Source: Vibrio injensis
Lineage (GTDB): Bacteria > Pseudomonadota > Gammaproteobacteria > Enterobacterales > Vibrionaceae
NCBI RefSeq assembly: GCF_001895205.1
Contig: NZ_BDJF01000016.1
Span: forward strand, 682,001-746,000
Direction: 5' to 3'
DNA length: 64,000 bases
Each line of letters starts with the position of its first letter. Position 1 is the stretch's first letter. Shown here in pieces: positions 7,606-16,800 of the stretch. Under the pieces are notes generated by a model, which was not told the origin of the DNA, ran no database searches, and saw only the letters and a list, made by a program, of their open reading frames with translations. The position numbers were made by a program, and so were the translations under genes.

Positions 7606-8112
7606 ATGATAAAAAGTAATCTACAAACGAATACTGGCCATCGTTTTATCTCAAAAGCGAAAACGGCTTATAAAGTTCACATTCATACCCCTGATGATAC
7701 TGTACTGCATCGGTCAGTAGGCTATATCCGTTTAGGAGAAGAAAAAGGCTTAAAAAAAGCCATTAAACTACGTAATGAGCTAGGACGTGAAATGTGGGGC
7801 AAACACTGGCGACGAATTCTTAAAGATCCTTATCTCATGACTCGGTTGCCGCATAGTTTGGAACCGAAAATCATCTATAAGCCCAGACCAACTAAAGAGA
7901 ACCCAGATTATCGTGATGCCTGCTATATCGCTGCTTGGCGTGATTACAATGAGCACGGTGAATGTACCTTTAGAAGTGTCGTTTGTTCAATCAGTAAGCA
8001 TGGTAAATTGGCCGCTTATACAAAGACCAAAAAAGCCTTACTCGATGCTTATAAAGATTGTCTTGATATTCTCATCTTTATGGGCCGCTTAAATAGTATC
8101 GACTTAAAATAA
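7606..8112 (+). CDS. Unknown basic protein, possibly AP2-like DNA-binding
   Basis: 168 residues from the ATG at 7606; a GTG three codons upstream (7597) is also possible, and neither has a clear ribosome-binding site. The protein is rich in Lys, Arg and aromatics, with no signal peptide or membrane segment. Residues ~18-60 (AYKVHIH..GYIRLGEEKGLKKAIKLRNELG) look like a short beta-sheet followed by a helix, as in AP2/ERF-type or integrase-arm DNA-binding domains, and a second similar stretch may lie at ~100-155. It lies 147 bp after tRNA-Arg and shares a bidirectional terminator with ompA. I recall an unnamed gene near tRNA-Arg-ompA-gltX in other vibrios, so it is probably core rather than newly acquired. 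Function not known. Confidence 0.75.
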   Translation: MIKSNLQTNTGHRFISKAKTAYKVHIHTPDDTVLHRSVGYIRLGEEKGLKKAIKLRNELGREMWGKHWRRILKDPYLMTRLPHSLEPKIIYKPRPTKENPDYRDACYIAAWRDYNEHGECTFRSVVCSISKHGKLAAYTKTKKALLDAYKDCLDILIFMGRLNSIDLK

Positions 8113-8138
8113 TAAAGCTCACCGAAGTGAGCTTTATT
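8111..8138. terminator. Bidirectional terminator between the unknown gene and ompA
   Basis: Perfect 12-bp stem AATAAAGCTCAC/GTGAGCTTTATT with loop CGAA. The AT-rich base of the stem gives a T-rich 3' arm on both strands. It overlaps the last bases of the upstream gene. Confidence 0.85.
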
Positions 8139-8160
8139 GCTGTATGAATCGATTAAACCA

Positions 8161-9144
8161 CTATTGTTTAACTTGATAATCAAACTCTGGAATGGTGATA
8201 TCAACTCGACGGTTAAGCTCACGTCCTTCCGCTGTACTATTAGAAGCGATAGGATTAGTCTCGCCCTCTCCTCGCCAAGTTATACGAGAGCGCTGGATTC
8301 CCTGCTCAACTAGTGCATCAGCAACGGCTTTTGCTCGTTTTTCTGACAACGTTTGGTTATAAGCCGCAGGACCAGTAGAATCCGTATGACCAGTAATCAC
8401 GACTTTAGCTTGTGGATATTGATTTAAAAAACGAACCAGTTCAGTCAATTGCTGTTTACTTTCTTGATTTAAACTCGCGCTATTGAAAGCAAAACTACTG
8501 CTATCAAGCCTCTGAAAATCATAGGTTTTATTAACAAAAACAGGGCGAGTATCTACCACCTCTTCAATAACAACCACCTCTTCAACTACTGTGACGGGAC
8601 GACTTTCAACCACTTGAGCTGGTTGAGCTGAAGCGCCAAAGCGGTAACTTACGCCAAGTGATACCGTATTGGCTTCCGCTCTGGTTTGATCATTATTAAT
8701 ATCCGTGAGAACTTGATACTCTGTACGCAAAGACACATTTGGACTAACGTTAAATTCTAGACCTGCAGCGGCAAGAAATGAGTAGTCGCTTTCATCACCA
8801 TAATCGACATAAGCGCCACCGAACTTACCGTAAGCACCCACACTGGGTGATAAGGCAAGAGTGAATTTAGGCGCCAAAGTAATCGCCTTCACTCTATCAT
8901 CGGTTAATCCGATGCCAGTAAACTTACCGAGCATGTCATAACCTGCTTCCACAGCTAGCCATTCATTTATGTTATAACCAAGAAAGGCTCCCATACTGGT
9001 ATCTCTATCTTCACAAAGTTCACCAGCTCGACAGGAATCATTCAGCCAGGTTTGCCCTAATTTGCCGCCTAAATACACATCTGCCATTGCAGAAGAAGAA
9101 GCCGCCATTAAAGACATTGATATCATCGCCACTAACTTTTTCAT
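8161..9144 (-). CDS. ompA: Outer-membrane protein OmpA
   Basis: 327 residues from the ATG at 9144, chosen because AAGGG is 8 bases upstream; the ATG at 9150 would be too close. Signal peptide ~1-22 (ending SSAMA). An eight-strand beta-barrel domain occupies ~23-170, followed by a Val/Glu/Pro-rich hinge. A C-terminal OmpA peptidoglycan-binding domain (~210-320) has the ITGHTDSTG and NRRVDI motifs. Links outer membrane to cell wall. Two cysteines near the N-terminus of the mature barrel (in DSCRAGELCED) could form a disulfide in the first outer loop. Confidence 0.95.
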   Translation of the reverse strand: MKKLVAMISMSLMAASSSAMADVYLGGKLGQTWLNDSCRAGELCEDRDTSMGAFLGYNINEWLAVEAGYDMLGKFTGIGLTDDRVKAITLAPKFTLALSPSVGAYGKFGGAYVDYGDESDYSFLAAAGLEFNVSPNVSLRTEYQVLTDINNDQTRAEANTVSLGVSYRFGASAQPAQVVESRPVTVVEEVVVIEEVVDTRPVFVNKTYDFQRLDSSSFAFNSASLNQESKQQLTELVRFLNQYPQAKVVITGHTDSTGPAAYNQTLSEKRAKAVADALVEQGIQRSRITWRGEGETNPIASNSTAEGRELNRRVDITIPEFDYQVKQ

Positions 9145-9213
9145 TATCATTTCCCTTTTGACTCGTTGTTATCATTAGTAGACCCAACCGGATTGCATAA
9201 AAACGATAAGGCC

Positions 9214-9269
9214 TCCGTTACCAAACGGACCACTACTGTATGATTTATCTAAAGATGCTATGGAGCATC
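9214..9269 (-). promoter_or_regulatory. Two stem-loops in the putative ompA leader
   Basis: TCCGTT-ACCA-AACGGA (9214-9229) and GATGCT-ATGG-AGCATC (9254-9269) lie 70-125 bases upstream of the ompA start. Both are perfect 6-bp stems with 4-base loops. In enterobacteria the ompA leader is structured and controls mRNA lifetime, so a similar role is plausible. The remaining sequence from 9270 to 9455 is AT-rich and shows nothing else I can name. Confidence 0.45.
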
Positions 9270-9458
9270 CAAGAGTTTAATGTCTATCAACCTAGATCAA
9301 TCTAGGCTATTTATCAACCACCCGACTTATATTATCTAAAGAATGTTAAACCAATGTCATGAGAGTTAAAAATAAGTAATGGCTTACATAAAAAAGAGTG
9401 ATTGACCACATCAAATACAACGTAGCCTGATTAGTTCGTTCTTAATTAACTAGCAAAA

Positions 9459-9488
9459 AAAACCGCAGCCTTAATTAGCTACGGTTTT
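9459..9488 (-). terminator. gltX terminator
   Basis: AAAACCGCAGC paired with GCTACGGTTTT (one mismatch). On the minus strand it is followed by a run of T residues. Confidence 0.8.
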
Positions 9489-9535
9489 ATCAATAAGATT
9501 AGTTTTTAATTAATCATTCATTTAAATAAATAGTA

Positions 9536-10960
9536 CTATGCGTTTGCTTCACGCTCAGTAATAAAATCTAATGCCATTTGAATACGCTGCACAACTCGAT
9601 CTTTACCAATCAAATACATGACCGCATCAACTGAAGGCGATTGACCACCACCGGTAACCGCAACTCGTAATGGCATGCCAATTTTACCCATACCAATCGC
9701 TAGTTCTTCACACACTTGAGCAATCACTTGATGCAATGCATCAACACTCCATTCTGATAATGCATTAATCTTGGTTAATGCTAATGCCAGTGGATCTTTG
9801 GCAACGCCTCGTAAATGTTTTTTCGCTGCATCGGCATCAAACTCAGTAAAATCTTGGTAGAAATAGCGCGATTGTTCTGCTAGCTCAACCAAGGTATGGC
9901 AGCGCTCTCCAACTAATTTAACTACTTCAGATAGTGCGGGACCTTGCTGCTTATCAATACCTTGCTGAGTAAAATGCCACTCTAAATGTTTAGCGACGTA
10001 CTCAGGATCTGACGTTTTGATATAGTGGTTGTTCAGCCATAATAATTTGTCGGTATTAAAAGCTGAAGCCGATTTAGAAATAGCATTAAGACTAAACAAA
10101 TCGATCATTTCTTGACGAGAAAAAATCTCTTGATCGCCATGTCCCCATCCTAAACGCACTAAGTAGTTGATTAGTGCTTCTGGCAAATAACCTTCATCAC
10201 GATATTGCATCACCGACACCGCACCGTGGCGTTTGGATAATTTGGCACCATCATCGCCCAAAATCATCGCACAATGAGCAAATGTTGGAATTGTCGCTCC
10301 CATCGCCTGATAAATATTAATCTGACGAGGCGTATTATTGATGTGGTCTTCACCACGAATTACATGGGTAATCCCCATATCGACATCATCAACCACGACA
10401 CAGAAATTATACGTCGGCGAACCATCGGTACGACGAATAATTAAATCGTCCAATTGATCATTACGAATTTCAATTCGACCACGGATTTTATCATCAAAAA
10501 TTACGCTGCCTTCTTTTGGGTTGCGAAAACGAATCACGCAAGGATCACCCTCTTTTGCCGCATCATTCACCGCTTTGATTTTAGGATGATTGGCATCATA
10601 GCGAGGCATCTCTTTATTGGCTTCTTGCTCGGCGCGAATTTCATCAAGCAACTCTTTAGAGGCATAACACTTATAAGCTTTATTCTCAGCCAATAGCTGT
10701 TCAACCACTTGGTTGTAACGGTCAAAACGCTTCGTTTGATAGTAAGGGCCCTCATCCCATTCGAGGCCTAACCATGTCATCCCCTCGAGAATAGCATCGA
10801 CTGCCGCTTGAGTAGAACGCTCTAAATCGGTATCTTCAATACGTAGAACAAATTCACCACCTTGGCTCTTCGCATATAGCCAAGAATACAGAGCGGTACG
10901 AGCGCCCCCGACATGTAGATAGCCTGTTGGGCTTGGAGCAAAACGAGTTTTAACCGTCAT
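9536..10960 (-). CDS. gltX: Glutamate--tRNA ligase GltX
   Basis: 474 residues, normal for the bacterial discriminating enzyme. It charges tRNA-Glu in the cytoplasm. Class I motifs are present: the HIGH variant HVGG at 16-19 and KLSKR around 240. Ends with a helical anticodon-binding domain. Stands alone with its own terminator and is divergent from copA. Confidence 0.98.
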   Translation of the reverse strand: MTVKTRFAPSPTGYLHVGGARTALYSWLYAKSQGGEFVLRIEDTDLERSTQAAVDAILEGMTWLGLEWDEGPYYQTKRFDRYNQVVEQLLAENKAYKCYASKELLDEIRAEQEANKEMPRYDANHPKIKAVNDAAKEGDPCVIRFRNPKEGSVIFDDKIRGRIEIRNDQLDDLIIRRTDGSPTYNFCVVVDDVDMGITHVIRGEDHINNTPRQINIYQAMGATIPTFAHCAMILGDDGAKLSKRHGAVSVMQYRDEGYLPEALINYLVRLGWGHGDQEIFSRQEMIDLFSLNAISKSASAFNTDKLLWLNNHYIKTSDPEYVAKHLEWHFTQQGIDKQQGPALSEVVKLVGERCHTLVELAEQSRYFYQDFTEFDADAAKKHLRGVAKDPLALALTKINALSEWSVDALHQVIAQVCEELAIGMGKIGMPLRVAVTGGGQSPSVDAVMYLIGKDRVVQRIQMALDFITEREANA

Positions 10961-11078
10961 TATTGATTACCTTTTTCATAAACTTCAGCCAAAGCTTGGC
11001 ATGAGCGAAATTTTGCGCGCCATTCTATCACTCCCACCGCACAGACCCAAGAAACTTCAAAAAGTCATGATCATTCGC

Positions 11079-11109
11079 TTGACCTTGCCTTAAGGTCAAG
11101 GTTTATCCT
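11079..11109 (+). promoter_or_regulatory. CueR-type copper-responsive promoter of copA
   Basis: TTGACC at 11079-11084 and TATCCT at 11104-11109 are 19 bp apart, the long spacer typical of MerR-family promoters. The spacer holds the dyad ACCTTG (11082-11087) / CAAGGT (11097-11102), as at CueR targets. MerR-type activators untwist such promoters when metal is bound; no cueR gene is seen here. Confidence 0.82.
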
Positions 11110-11136
11110 ACTTCTAATCAGTTAGGAGAGATAACC

Positions 11137-13647
11137 ATGAATCATTACGCTTTATCTTTATCAGGCTTAAATTGTATGGGCTGTGCGCGCAAACTAGAGC
11201 GCCAATTAAACAGTGAATTTACCCTGCACATCCATTCGTTGTCACCCACGTTTATTGAACTCGATGTGGAAACCTCGCTTGATAATGTATTGCGTTGTAT
11301 TGAGTCTTTAGGCTATCAAGCGACATTAAGTCAACCTCGCTCTCAAGAGGAAACGCTCGTCCCGACGCCAACAGCCATTGATGAAACCATAAAAGAGCAG
11401 ATAACCGTCAAACCAGCGACAGTTAGCACACATCTATTGATTGAAGGGATGACTTGTGCCAGTTGCGTAGCCTCGGTAGAAAAGGCTCTCGCGGCTCTTC
11501 CCGGAGTGAATAAAGTACAAGTCAATTTAGCCGAGCAAAGTGCATTAGTGCTCAGTCAACAATCAATCACTGAGCAGCTATTAAGCGCGGTAAGGCAAGC
11601 GGGTTATCAAGCCCAACCTGTCGATGATCCCCTTGAACAGCAAGCTAAACAGCAACAACACTTGGCAAAAACGCAGCGATTACATCGACACAATGCGCTG
11701 ATTGGCCTTGTACTTGGTGGTCCGATGATGCTGTGGGGAATGGCTGGCGGCAGCATGATGATCGATAATCGCTATGATCAAATTGGTTGGGGGTTGATTG
11801 GCATAGCATGCTTAGCAATGCTCTCAACTGCTGGGTATCATTTTTTTGTCAACGCTTGGCAAGCACTGCTTCATCGCCGCGCCACCATGGATAGTCTAGT
11901 CGCTTTAGGAACAGGAGCCGCTTGGTTTTACTCTATGTTGGTGGTTATTTTTCCTGAATGGTTTCCCACAGCAGCGCGACATGTCTATTTTGAAGCTTCA
12001 GCGATGATCATTGGCCTCATCTCTTTAGGTCATTATATTGAGACAAAAGCCAAATCAACAACCACACAATCACTGCAAGCTCTAATCAATCTTCAGCCAC
12101 AACAAGCCATCCTAGTTACCGAACAGGGTGAGCAAGTCATTACTCTTGCTCATATACAACAAGGTATGATATTGCGCATTAAACCTGGAGCAAAAATCCC
12201 AGTCGATGGTGTCGTCATTGAAGGCGATTCCTATGTTGATGAAGCGATGCTGACTGGTGAGCCGATTCCCGCCCATAAAATGCAGGGCAATACCGTTGCC
12301 GCAGGCACCCTCAATCAAGATGGCAGTTTATTAATTGAAGCCACAGGGATCGGTTCACAAACTATGTTGGCTCGTATTATTCAAATGGTACGTCAAGCAC
12401 AAAGCAGCAAACCTGCCATTGCCAAATTAGCCGACCGAATCTCGGCTGTATTTGTCCCTATCGTGGTGCTGATAGCTTGTATTGCAGCGGCAATCTGGTT
12501 CTGGTTCGGCCCTGATCCTAAAGCCAGTTATATGCTCGTAGTCGCGACCACCGTGTTGATCATCGCTTGCCCATGCGCTCTCGGTTTGGCAACACCACTT
12601 TCCGTTACGGTTGGTATCGGTAAGGCGGCAGAAATGGGCATACTGATTCGTGACGCCAACGTTTTACAGTTAGCCAGTAAAATCGATACTGTGGTTTTTG
12701 ACAAAACGGGGACCTTAACGCAAGGAAAACCAAGCGTTCAACACGTCGTGAGCTTTCAAAATGATGAATCGGCATTACTCAGTTTAGCTTTTGGATTAGA
12801 ACAGCATTCTGAACACCCCTTAGCGAAAGCCATTTGTGAATACGCGCAGCAGCACAATCGAGCAGCGGTAAGTATTGAACGCTTTGAGAATCAGCGTGGT
12901 AAAGGAGTTCAAGCTTCTTATCAAGGTGATACGGTACATTTAGGCTCATTAAGCTACATGCAAGAGCTCGCTATCGACACTAGAGAGGCACAAAGTACCA
13001 TTCAATATTTTGCAGATCAGGCATGGACTCCAGTCGCTATCGCTCGACAACAGCAGTTGATTGGGATGATAGCCATCGCTGATCCCATCAAAGCTAGCGC
13101 AACCAAAGCCGTTCAAGCACTACAACAAATGGGGATTCATACAGTAATGCTGACTGGCGATCAGTCTAGCGTCGCTGATTCAATCGCTAAGCAGTTAGGT
13201 ATTGATCAAGTTATTGCGCAGGTGCTACCAGAACAAAAAGCGCAACATATTGAACAATTGCAGCAACAAGGCCGGCACGTAGCGATGGTTGGAGATGGCA
13301 TCAATGATGCGCCTGCTCTGGCACAGGCAAATATTGGTATCGCAATGGGTAGCGGCAGTGATGTTGCAATAGAAAGTGCACAAATGACGCTGCTGAACTC
13401 TTCACCTTTAGCCGTCGTCAATGCTATCGACCTGTCTAAAGCGACCTTAAGAAATATGCAGCAAAATCTATTTGGTGCTTTCATTTATAATACGCTCGGT
13501 ATCCCAATTGCTGCTGGTGTGCTCTATCCTGCATTTGGCTTTTTGCTCAGCCCTGTGGTGGCTGGCGCGGCAATGGCTTTATCGTCAATTACTGTCGTAA
13601 CCAATGCTAACCGCCTTCGTTTTAGCAAAGTACGCTACCATGATTGA
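11137..13647 (+). CDS. copA: Copper-exporting P-type ATPase CopA
   Basis: 836 residues. Two N-terminal metal-binding domains carry C13-M-G-C16 and, at ~107-110, CASC. Transmembrane helices follow, with the copper-channel CPC at 478-480. Then come the phosphorylation motif DKTGT (D522), the HP motif (SEHPLAKA) and GDGIND at ~719-724, and two C-terminal helices. Pumps Cu(I) out of the cytoplasm. A strong AGGAG ribosome-binding site and the CueR-type promoter upstream support copper induction. Single-gene unit. Confidence 0.97.
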   Translation: MNHYALSLSGLNCMGCARKLERQLNSEFTLHIHSLSPTFIELDVETSLDNVLRCIESLGYQATLSQPRSQEETLVPTPTAIDETIKEQITVKPATVSTHLLIEGMTCASCVASVEKALAALPGVNKVQVNLAEQSALVLSQQSITEQLLSAVRQAGYQAQPVDDPLEQQAKQQQHLAKTQRLHRHNALIGLVLGGPMMLWGMAGGSMMIDNRYDQIGWGLIGIACLAMLSTAGYHFFVNAWQALLHRRATMDSLVALGTGAAWFYSMLVVIFPEWFPTAARHVYFEASAMIIGLISLGHYIETKAKSTTTQSLQALINLQPQQAILVTEQGEQVITLAHIQQGMILRIKPGAKIPVDGVVIEGDSYVDEAMLTGEPIPAHKMQGNTVAAGTLNQDGSLLIEATGIGSQTMLARIIQMVRQAQSSKPAIAKLADRISAVFVPIVVLIACIAAAIWFWFGPDPKASYMLVVATTVLIIACPCALGLATPLSVTVGIGKAAEMGILIRDANVLQLASKIDTVVFDKTGTLTQGKPSVQHVVSFQNDESALLSLAFGLEQHSEHPLAKAICEYAQQHNRAAVSIERFENQRGKGVQASYQGDTVHLGSLSYMQELAIDTREAQSTIQYFADQAWTPVAIARQQQLIGMIAIADPIKASATKAVQALQQMGIHTVMLTGDQSSVADSIAKQLGIDQVIAQVLPEQKAQHIEQLQQQGRHVAMVGDGINDAPALAQANIGIAMGSGSDVAIESAQMTLLNSSPLAVVNAIDLSKATLRNMQQNLFGAFIYNTLGIPIAAGVLYPAFGFLLSPVVAGAAMALSSITVVTNANRLRFSKVRYHD

Positions 13648-13666
13648 TGGCTAAACACTCAGAAGA

Positions 13667-13693
13667 TAAAAAAGCCTCTCGATAGAGAGGCTT
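13667..13693 (-). terminator. Terminator of the chitobiase gene
   Basis: AAGCCTCTC/GAGAGGCTT 9-bp stem with loop GATA. The T run lies on the minus-strand side, so it ends chitobiase transcription; the stem could also slow readthrough from copA. Confidence 0.8.
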
Positions 13694-13702
13694 GAGTGTA
13701 TA

Positions 13703-16357
13703 TCATTCGTTTATAACAGTAACCCGACTGAATCGTATTCCGCTTGCCGACGTCGAACGAAGCGCGACTTCGCCACTGACTTGAGGAGGATTACTGGCAT
13801 CAAAATCCAGCCACTGTTGTCCATCCAATGAATATTGCAGGCTCACACCTGGAAATTGAACATTCATCGCTAAATAGCCATTATCGATACGCGCTCCTGG
13901 GACTGGTAGACGATAATCGATGCCCGCTTTTTCAAGCTTCGCCAATTCACGCTGACCCAGCACATTGGCAAAGCGGTTGTAATCTTGGTTAAGCGCAGAT
14001 TGGTTGACCAGTTGGCTGCCTTGCGAATACTCAACACCTACTTTGTAGTTATTTTCCCACTCAGCTCGGTGCCACGCACGTTCAGCCGCAGCTAATACGC
14101 GAGGAAATACCATGTATTCATATTGCTCATCATTGCGCACCGTCTCAGACCAAAGCTGTGCCGATAGACCATAGAAGGGTTTGCCTTGCACTTCACCTTT
14201 GCCCGTAAAACCATTCCCGTCGCGATCGAGTGACGTTTCTGCGTTTTGTGGCATGTTCTCAGGTGCAAAACTGAACATCTTACGCGTATCGGTAGCACGT
14301 GTTGCCCAATAGTAGCCGCGCTCTTTTGGATCGGCTTCGTACGGCATATCCATATAAACGTAATCTGGGTTAGAAACAATCACGTCATAGCCTTGCTGAG
14401 CCCAATCATAAACCGATGCGCTTCCTCCCCAATACAACGGATCCCAGAAATTAACGCGTTTATTTGTGGTGGCGAAAGCTTCTGGACCTTCACTGTACTT
14501 GAGGCCATCTTGCCACGCTTGAAAATTTGGGATTCCTTTATCAGCGACAATCTTAGAGACTTGTTCTGCAAAAAAACTCGGCAGGTGACCGAAGTCACTC
14601 ACGGTACCGTCAGCAATCAACGTCTGACATTGTGGCGACTGTGCAAATGGCTTATCTTGTTTAGAGAGATCTATCGTGCCTTTCCAGTCAACTTTATCCT
14701 GAGCTTTTACGTCTTGAAAGCCTGCGCCAAGCTTGATGTTTTTCGCTTCATCACCGCCAAAATGCCATGTGGTTAACGGTGCACCAGCTTCGATATGCAT
14801 GGCCGCCACTTCGGAAATCACTTTGTCGACAAAGCGCCTTGAGGATTCCATACAAGGGTTAATGAAGCTTTGTTTATCGTAGAACTGAACCGTGGTCACA
14901 TTTGAAGTATCTTGCGGATCCATCAAACGGTATTCATTCGCTTGTATTGGCTTACCTTGTGCCATTAGTCGATCGTAACGAGCTTCCATTGACACTACCG
15001 CTGCACGAGCGTGCGCAGGCATATCTATTTCAGGAATAACTTCGATATGGCGCGCTTTGGCGTGCTTTACAATATCGATATAATCGGCTTTGCTAAAATA
15101 CCCCGAACCAAAGTTATCCGATGTCGGACCGGAGCCAAGCTGAGGCAACAAACAGCGTTTCTCTTCCAAGTCAAAACAACGCTTAGCCCCTATTTCAGTC
15201 AATTCTGGCAAGCCGGGGATTTCTAGCCGCCATCCTTCGTCATCGGTTAAATGAAGATGAAGTTTATTCATTTTGTACGCAGCCATTTGGTCTAGCGTAG
15301 CTAAAATGGCTTGTTTAGAATGAAAATTACGTGCGACATCAACCATTACGCCGCGATATTCAAAGCGAGGGGCATCTTGGATAATCAATCGTGGCAAAGA
15401 GTCTATCTGTTGGCTGTCGATAAGGCCAAAGATAGATTGGACAGCATAAAACACACCCGCTTGGTCAAACGCTTTGATCGTAATACCATCGTTTTCAATG
15501 CTTAACTGATAGGCTCCTGATGTAGCCAGTTCTTCTCTAAAATCAGCAGGTTGAACTAAAATCATCACTGGAAGATCACCAGCAACATCCACACCAATCA
15601 CGGCGGCACGGTCTCGAATTGCACTGTATTGAGCGCTATCGAATGCTTCTTTAGGCAATGCGATACCTGCTGTAATATCGACCGTACCTTGACCAGCTTC
15701 AACGTGCATTGGCGTTGGGATCAAGGTTGTGGAAACCTCTTGTTTTGCTAAATCAGCATTCTGCTCAAAACGTGATATCGCGTTAGCAAAAACGTTGTTG
15801 TCAGCAGGAGTCCGTTTGAGGTTATCGCCCTCAATACCTGTAACAAACGAAGCAATATCTTCAGTATTCAATGATGCAATAAGTCTCGGCTCTGCATTAG
15901 GAGCGACCACAAATGCGCCAGGCATAAAATCGGTATCAAATAACGTCCAGTATTCACCGATAAGTGGTAAAACAACTTCTTCACCCGCCGCAAAACCGGC
16001 AAATTTCTCTGTTGGTTCTAGTTTATGTAAATCGCCAGTGACACGAGAAATTTTAAACTGGTCATTCTCTACATCCAAAATCAAGCGAATACTGTGAAAG
16101 TAGATAGCCCAGTCTTTCGATTTTATCGCCTCACCTTGATTAAAAAGCGTCATGTTCACTTTATTACATGACGCCCATTCTGCACCGAGAGCTTCACAAG
16201 CCAAGCCGTGATTAGCGCCGTGGTTTGTGACGACGTGATATTGAATACCCAAATTGCCCGCCAATGAATTGACCAGCGCTTGATTAGACGTGCCCATCAT
16301 TGAACATCCCGCTAATACTGCGGTGACTGAAATGGCGATTACACTCTTGTTCAACAT
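13703..16357 (-). CDS. chb: Lipoprotein beta-N-acetylhexosaminidase (chitobiase), GH20
   Basis: 885 residues from the ATG at 16357 (AAGG ribosome-binding site 6-7 bases upstream; the open frame continues upstream without a good site). Lipobox LAGC puts the lipid on Cys18. Domain order: carbohydrate-binding beta domain (~30-190), GH20 N-terminal domain (~220-340), catalytic barrel (~345-780) with the acid pair D536-E537 in HFGGDEAKN, and a small C-terminal beta domain. It splits chitobiose and other N,N'-diacetylchitooligomers to GlcNAc at the cell surface or periplasm. Length agrees with the known Vibrio harveyi-type chitobiase. No other chitin genes adjoin it. Confidence 0.94.
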   Translation of the reverse strand: MLNKSVIAISVTAVLAGCSMMGTSNQALVNSLAGNLGIQYHVVTNHGANHGLACEALGAEWASCNKVNMTLFNQGEAIKSKDWAIYFHSIRLILDVENDQFKISRVTGDLHKLEPTEKFAGFAAGEEVVLPLIGEYWTLFDTDFMPGAFVVAPNAEPRLIASLNTEDIASFVTGIEGDNLKRTPADNNVFANAISRFEQNADLAKQEVSTTLIPTPMHVEAGQGTVDITAGIALPKEAFDSAQYSAIRDRAAVIGVDVAGDLPVMILVQPADFREELATSGAYQLSIENDGITIKAFDQAGVFYAVQSIFGLIDSQQIDSLPRLIIQDAPRFEYRGVMVDVARNFHSKQAILATLDQMAAYKMNKLHLHLTDDEGWRLEIPGLPELTEIGAKRCFDLEEKRCLLPQLGSGPTSDNFGSGYFSKADYIDIVKHAKARHIEVIPEIDMPAHARAAVVSMEARYDRLMAQGKPIQANEYRLMDPQDTSNVTTVQFYDKQSFINPCMESSRRFVDKVISEVAAMHIEAGAPLTTWHFGGDEAKNIKLGAGFQDVKAQDKVDWKGTIDLSKQDKPFAQSPQCQTLIADGTVSDFGHLPSFFAEQVSKIVADKGIPNFQAWQDGLKYSEGPEAFATTNKRVNFWDPLYWGGSASVYDWAQQGYDVIVSNPDYVYMDMPYEADPKERGYYWATRATDTRKMFSFAPENMPQNAETSLDRDGNGFTGKGEVQGKPFYGLSAQLWSETVRNDEQYEYMVFPRVLAAAERAWHRAEWENNYKVGVEYSQGSQLVNQSALNQDYNRFANVLGQRELAKLEKAGIDYRLPVPGARIDNGYLAMNVQFPGVSLQYSLDGQQWLDFDASNPPQVSGEVALRSTSASGIRFSRVTVINE

Positions 16358-16800
16358 AGAATTACCTTCTTTCGGTTGGAAATACAGGAAGGAGTAAACT
16401 CTTTTTCCTCCCTTAATGACGGCATTATCCGATGATTGCCATGATTCATCTTCCAACCATAACGCGAGTTATTTTGCAGAGTAAAATTAATCATACTAAG
16501 CAGTGATCACGTTCAAATTTTAGGTTTTCTAAAAATAAAAAATAATTATTTATCAATGAGTTAAATTTAACGTCAAAATCGACACTTCTATTTTGACGAG
16601 ATTACTGCGATCTCAATCACGTCAATATCATAATCCCATCTATTTATTGAGATAATGATCACTTTTCGTAAGAGCAATCACTGATCATCAGCTGCAAAAT
16701 AAAAGTAAATTTGTGATTAAGATCTTAAGTTTATAGTCATTCTGATTATGTTATTTACGCTAAAGTATTTCTTTAACTCAAGTTTAAGGTGAACGCTATT
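16358..16800. promoter_or_regulatory. Chitobiase/TraB-family intergenic region with inverted repeats
   Basis: About 440 bp of AT-rich divergent promoter region. It holds a perfect 9-bp inverted repeat CGTCAAAAT (16571-16579) / ATTTTGACG (16590-16598), the palindrome GTGATCAC near 16503-16510, and two further TGATCA motifs near 16656 and 16682. These look like operator candidates for the chitin gene. No regulator can be assigned, and no open frame of note is seen. Confidence 0.4.

Noticed and set aside
7382..8112. Genomic island inserted at tRNA-Arg
   Set aside because: No integrase, no repeated tRNA 3' end downstream, and the following genes (ompA, gltX) are core.
14246..14776. 176-codon open frame on the plus strand
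   Set aside because: It lies wholly inside the chitobiase catalytic domain on the other strand, has no ribosome-binding site and no recognisable motif.
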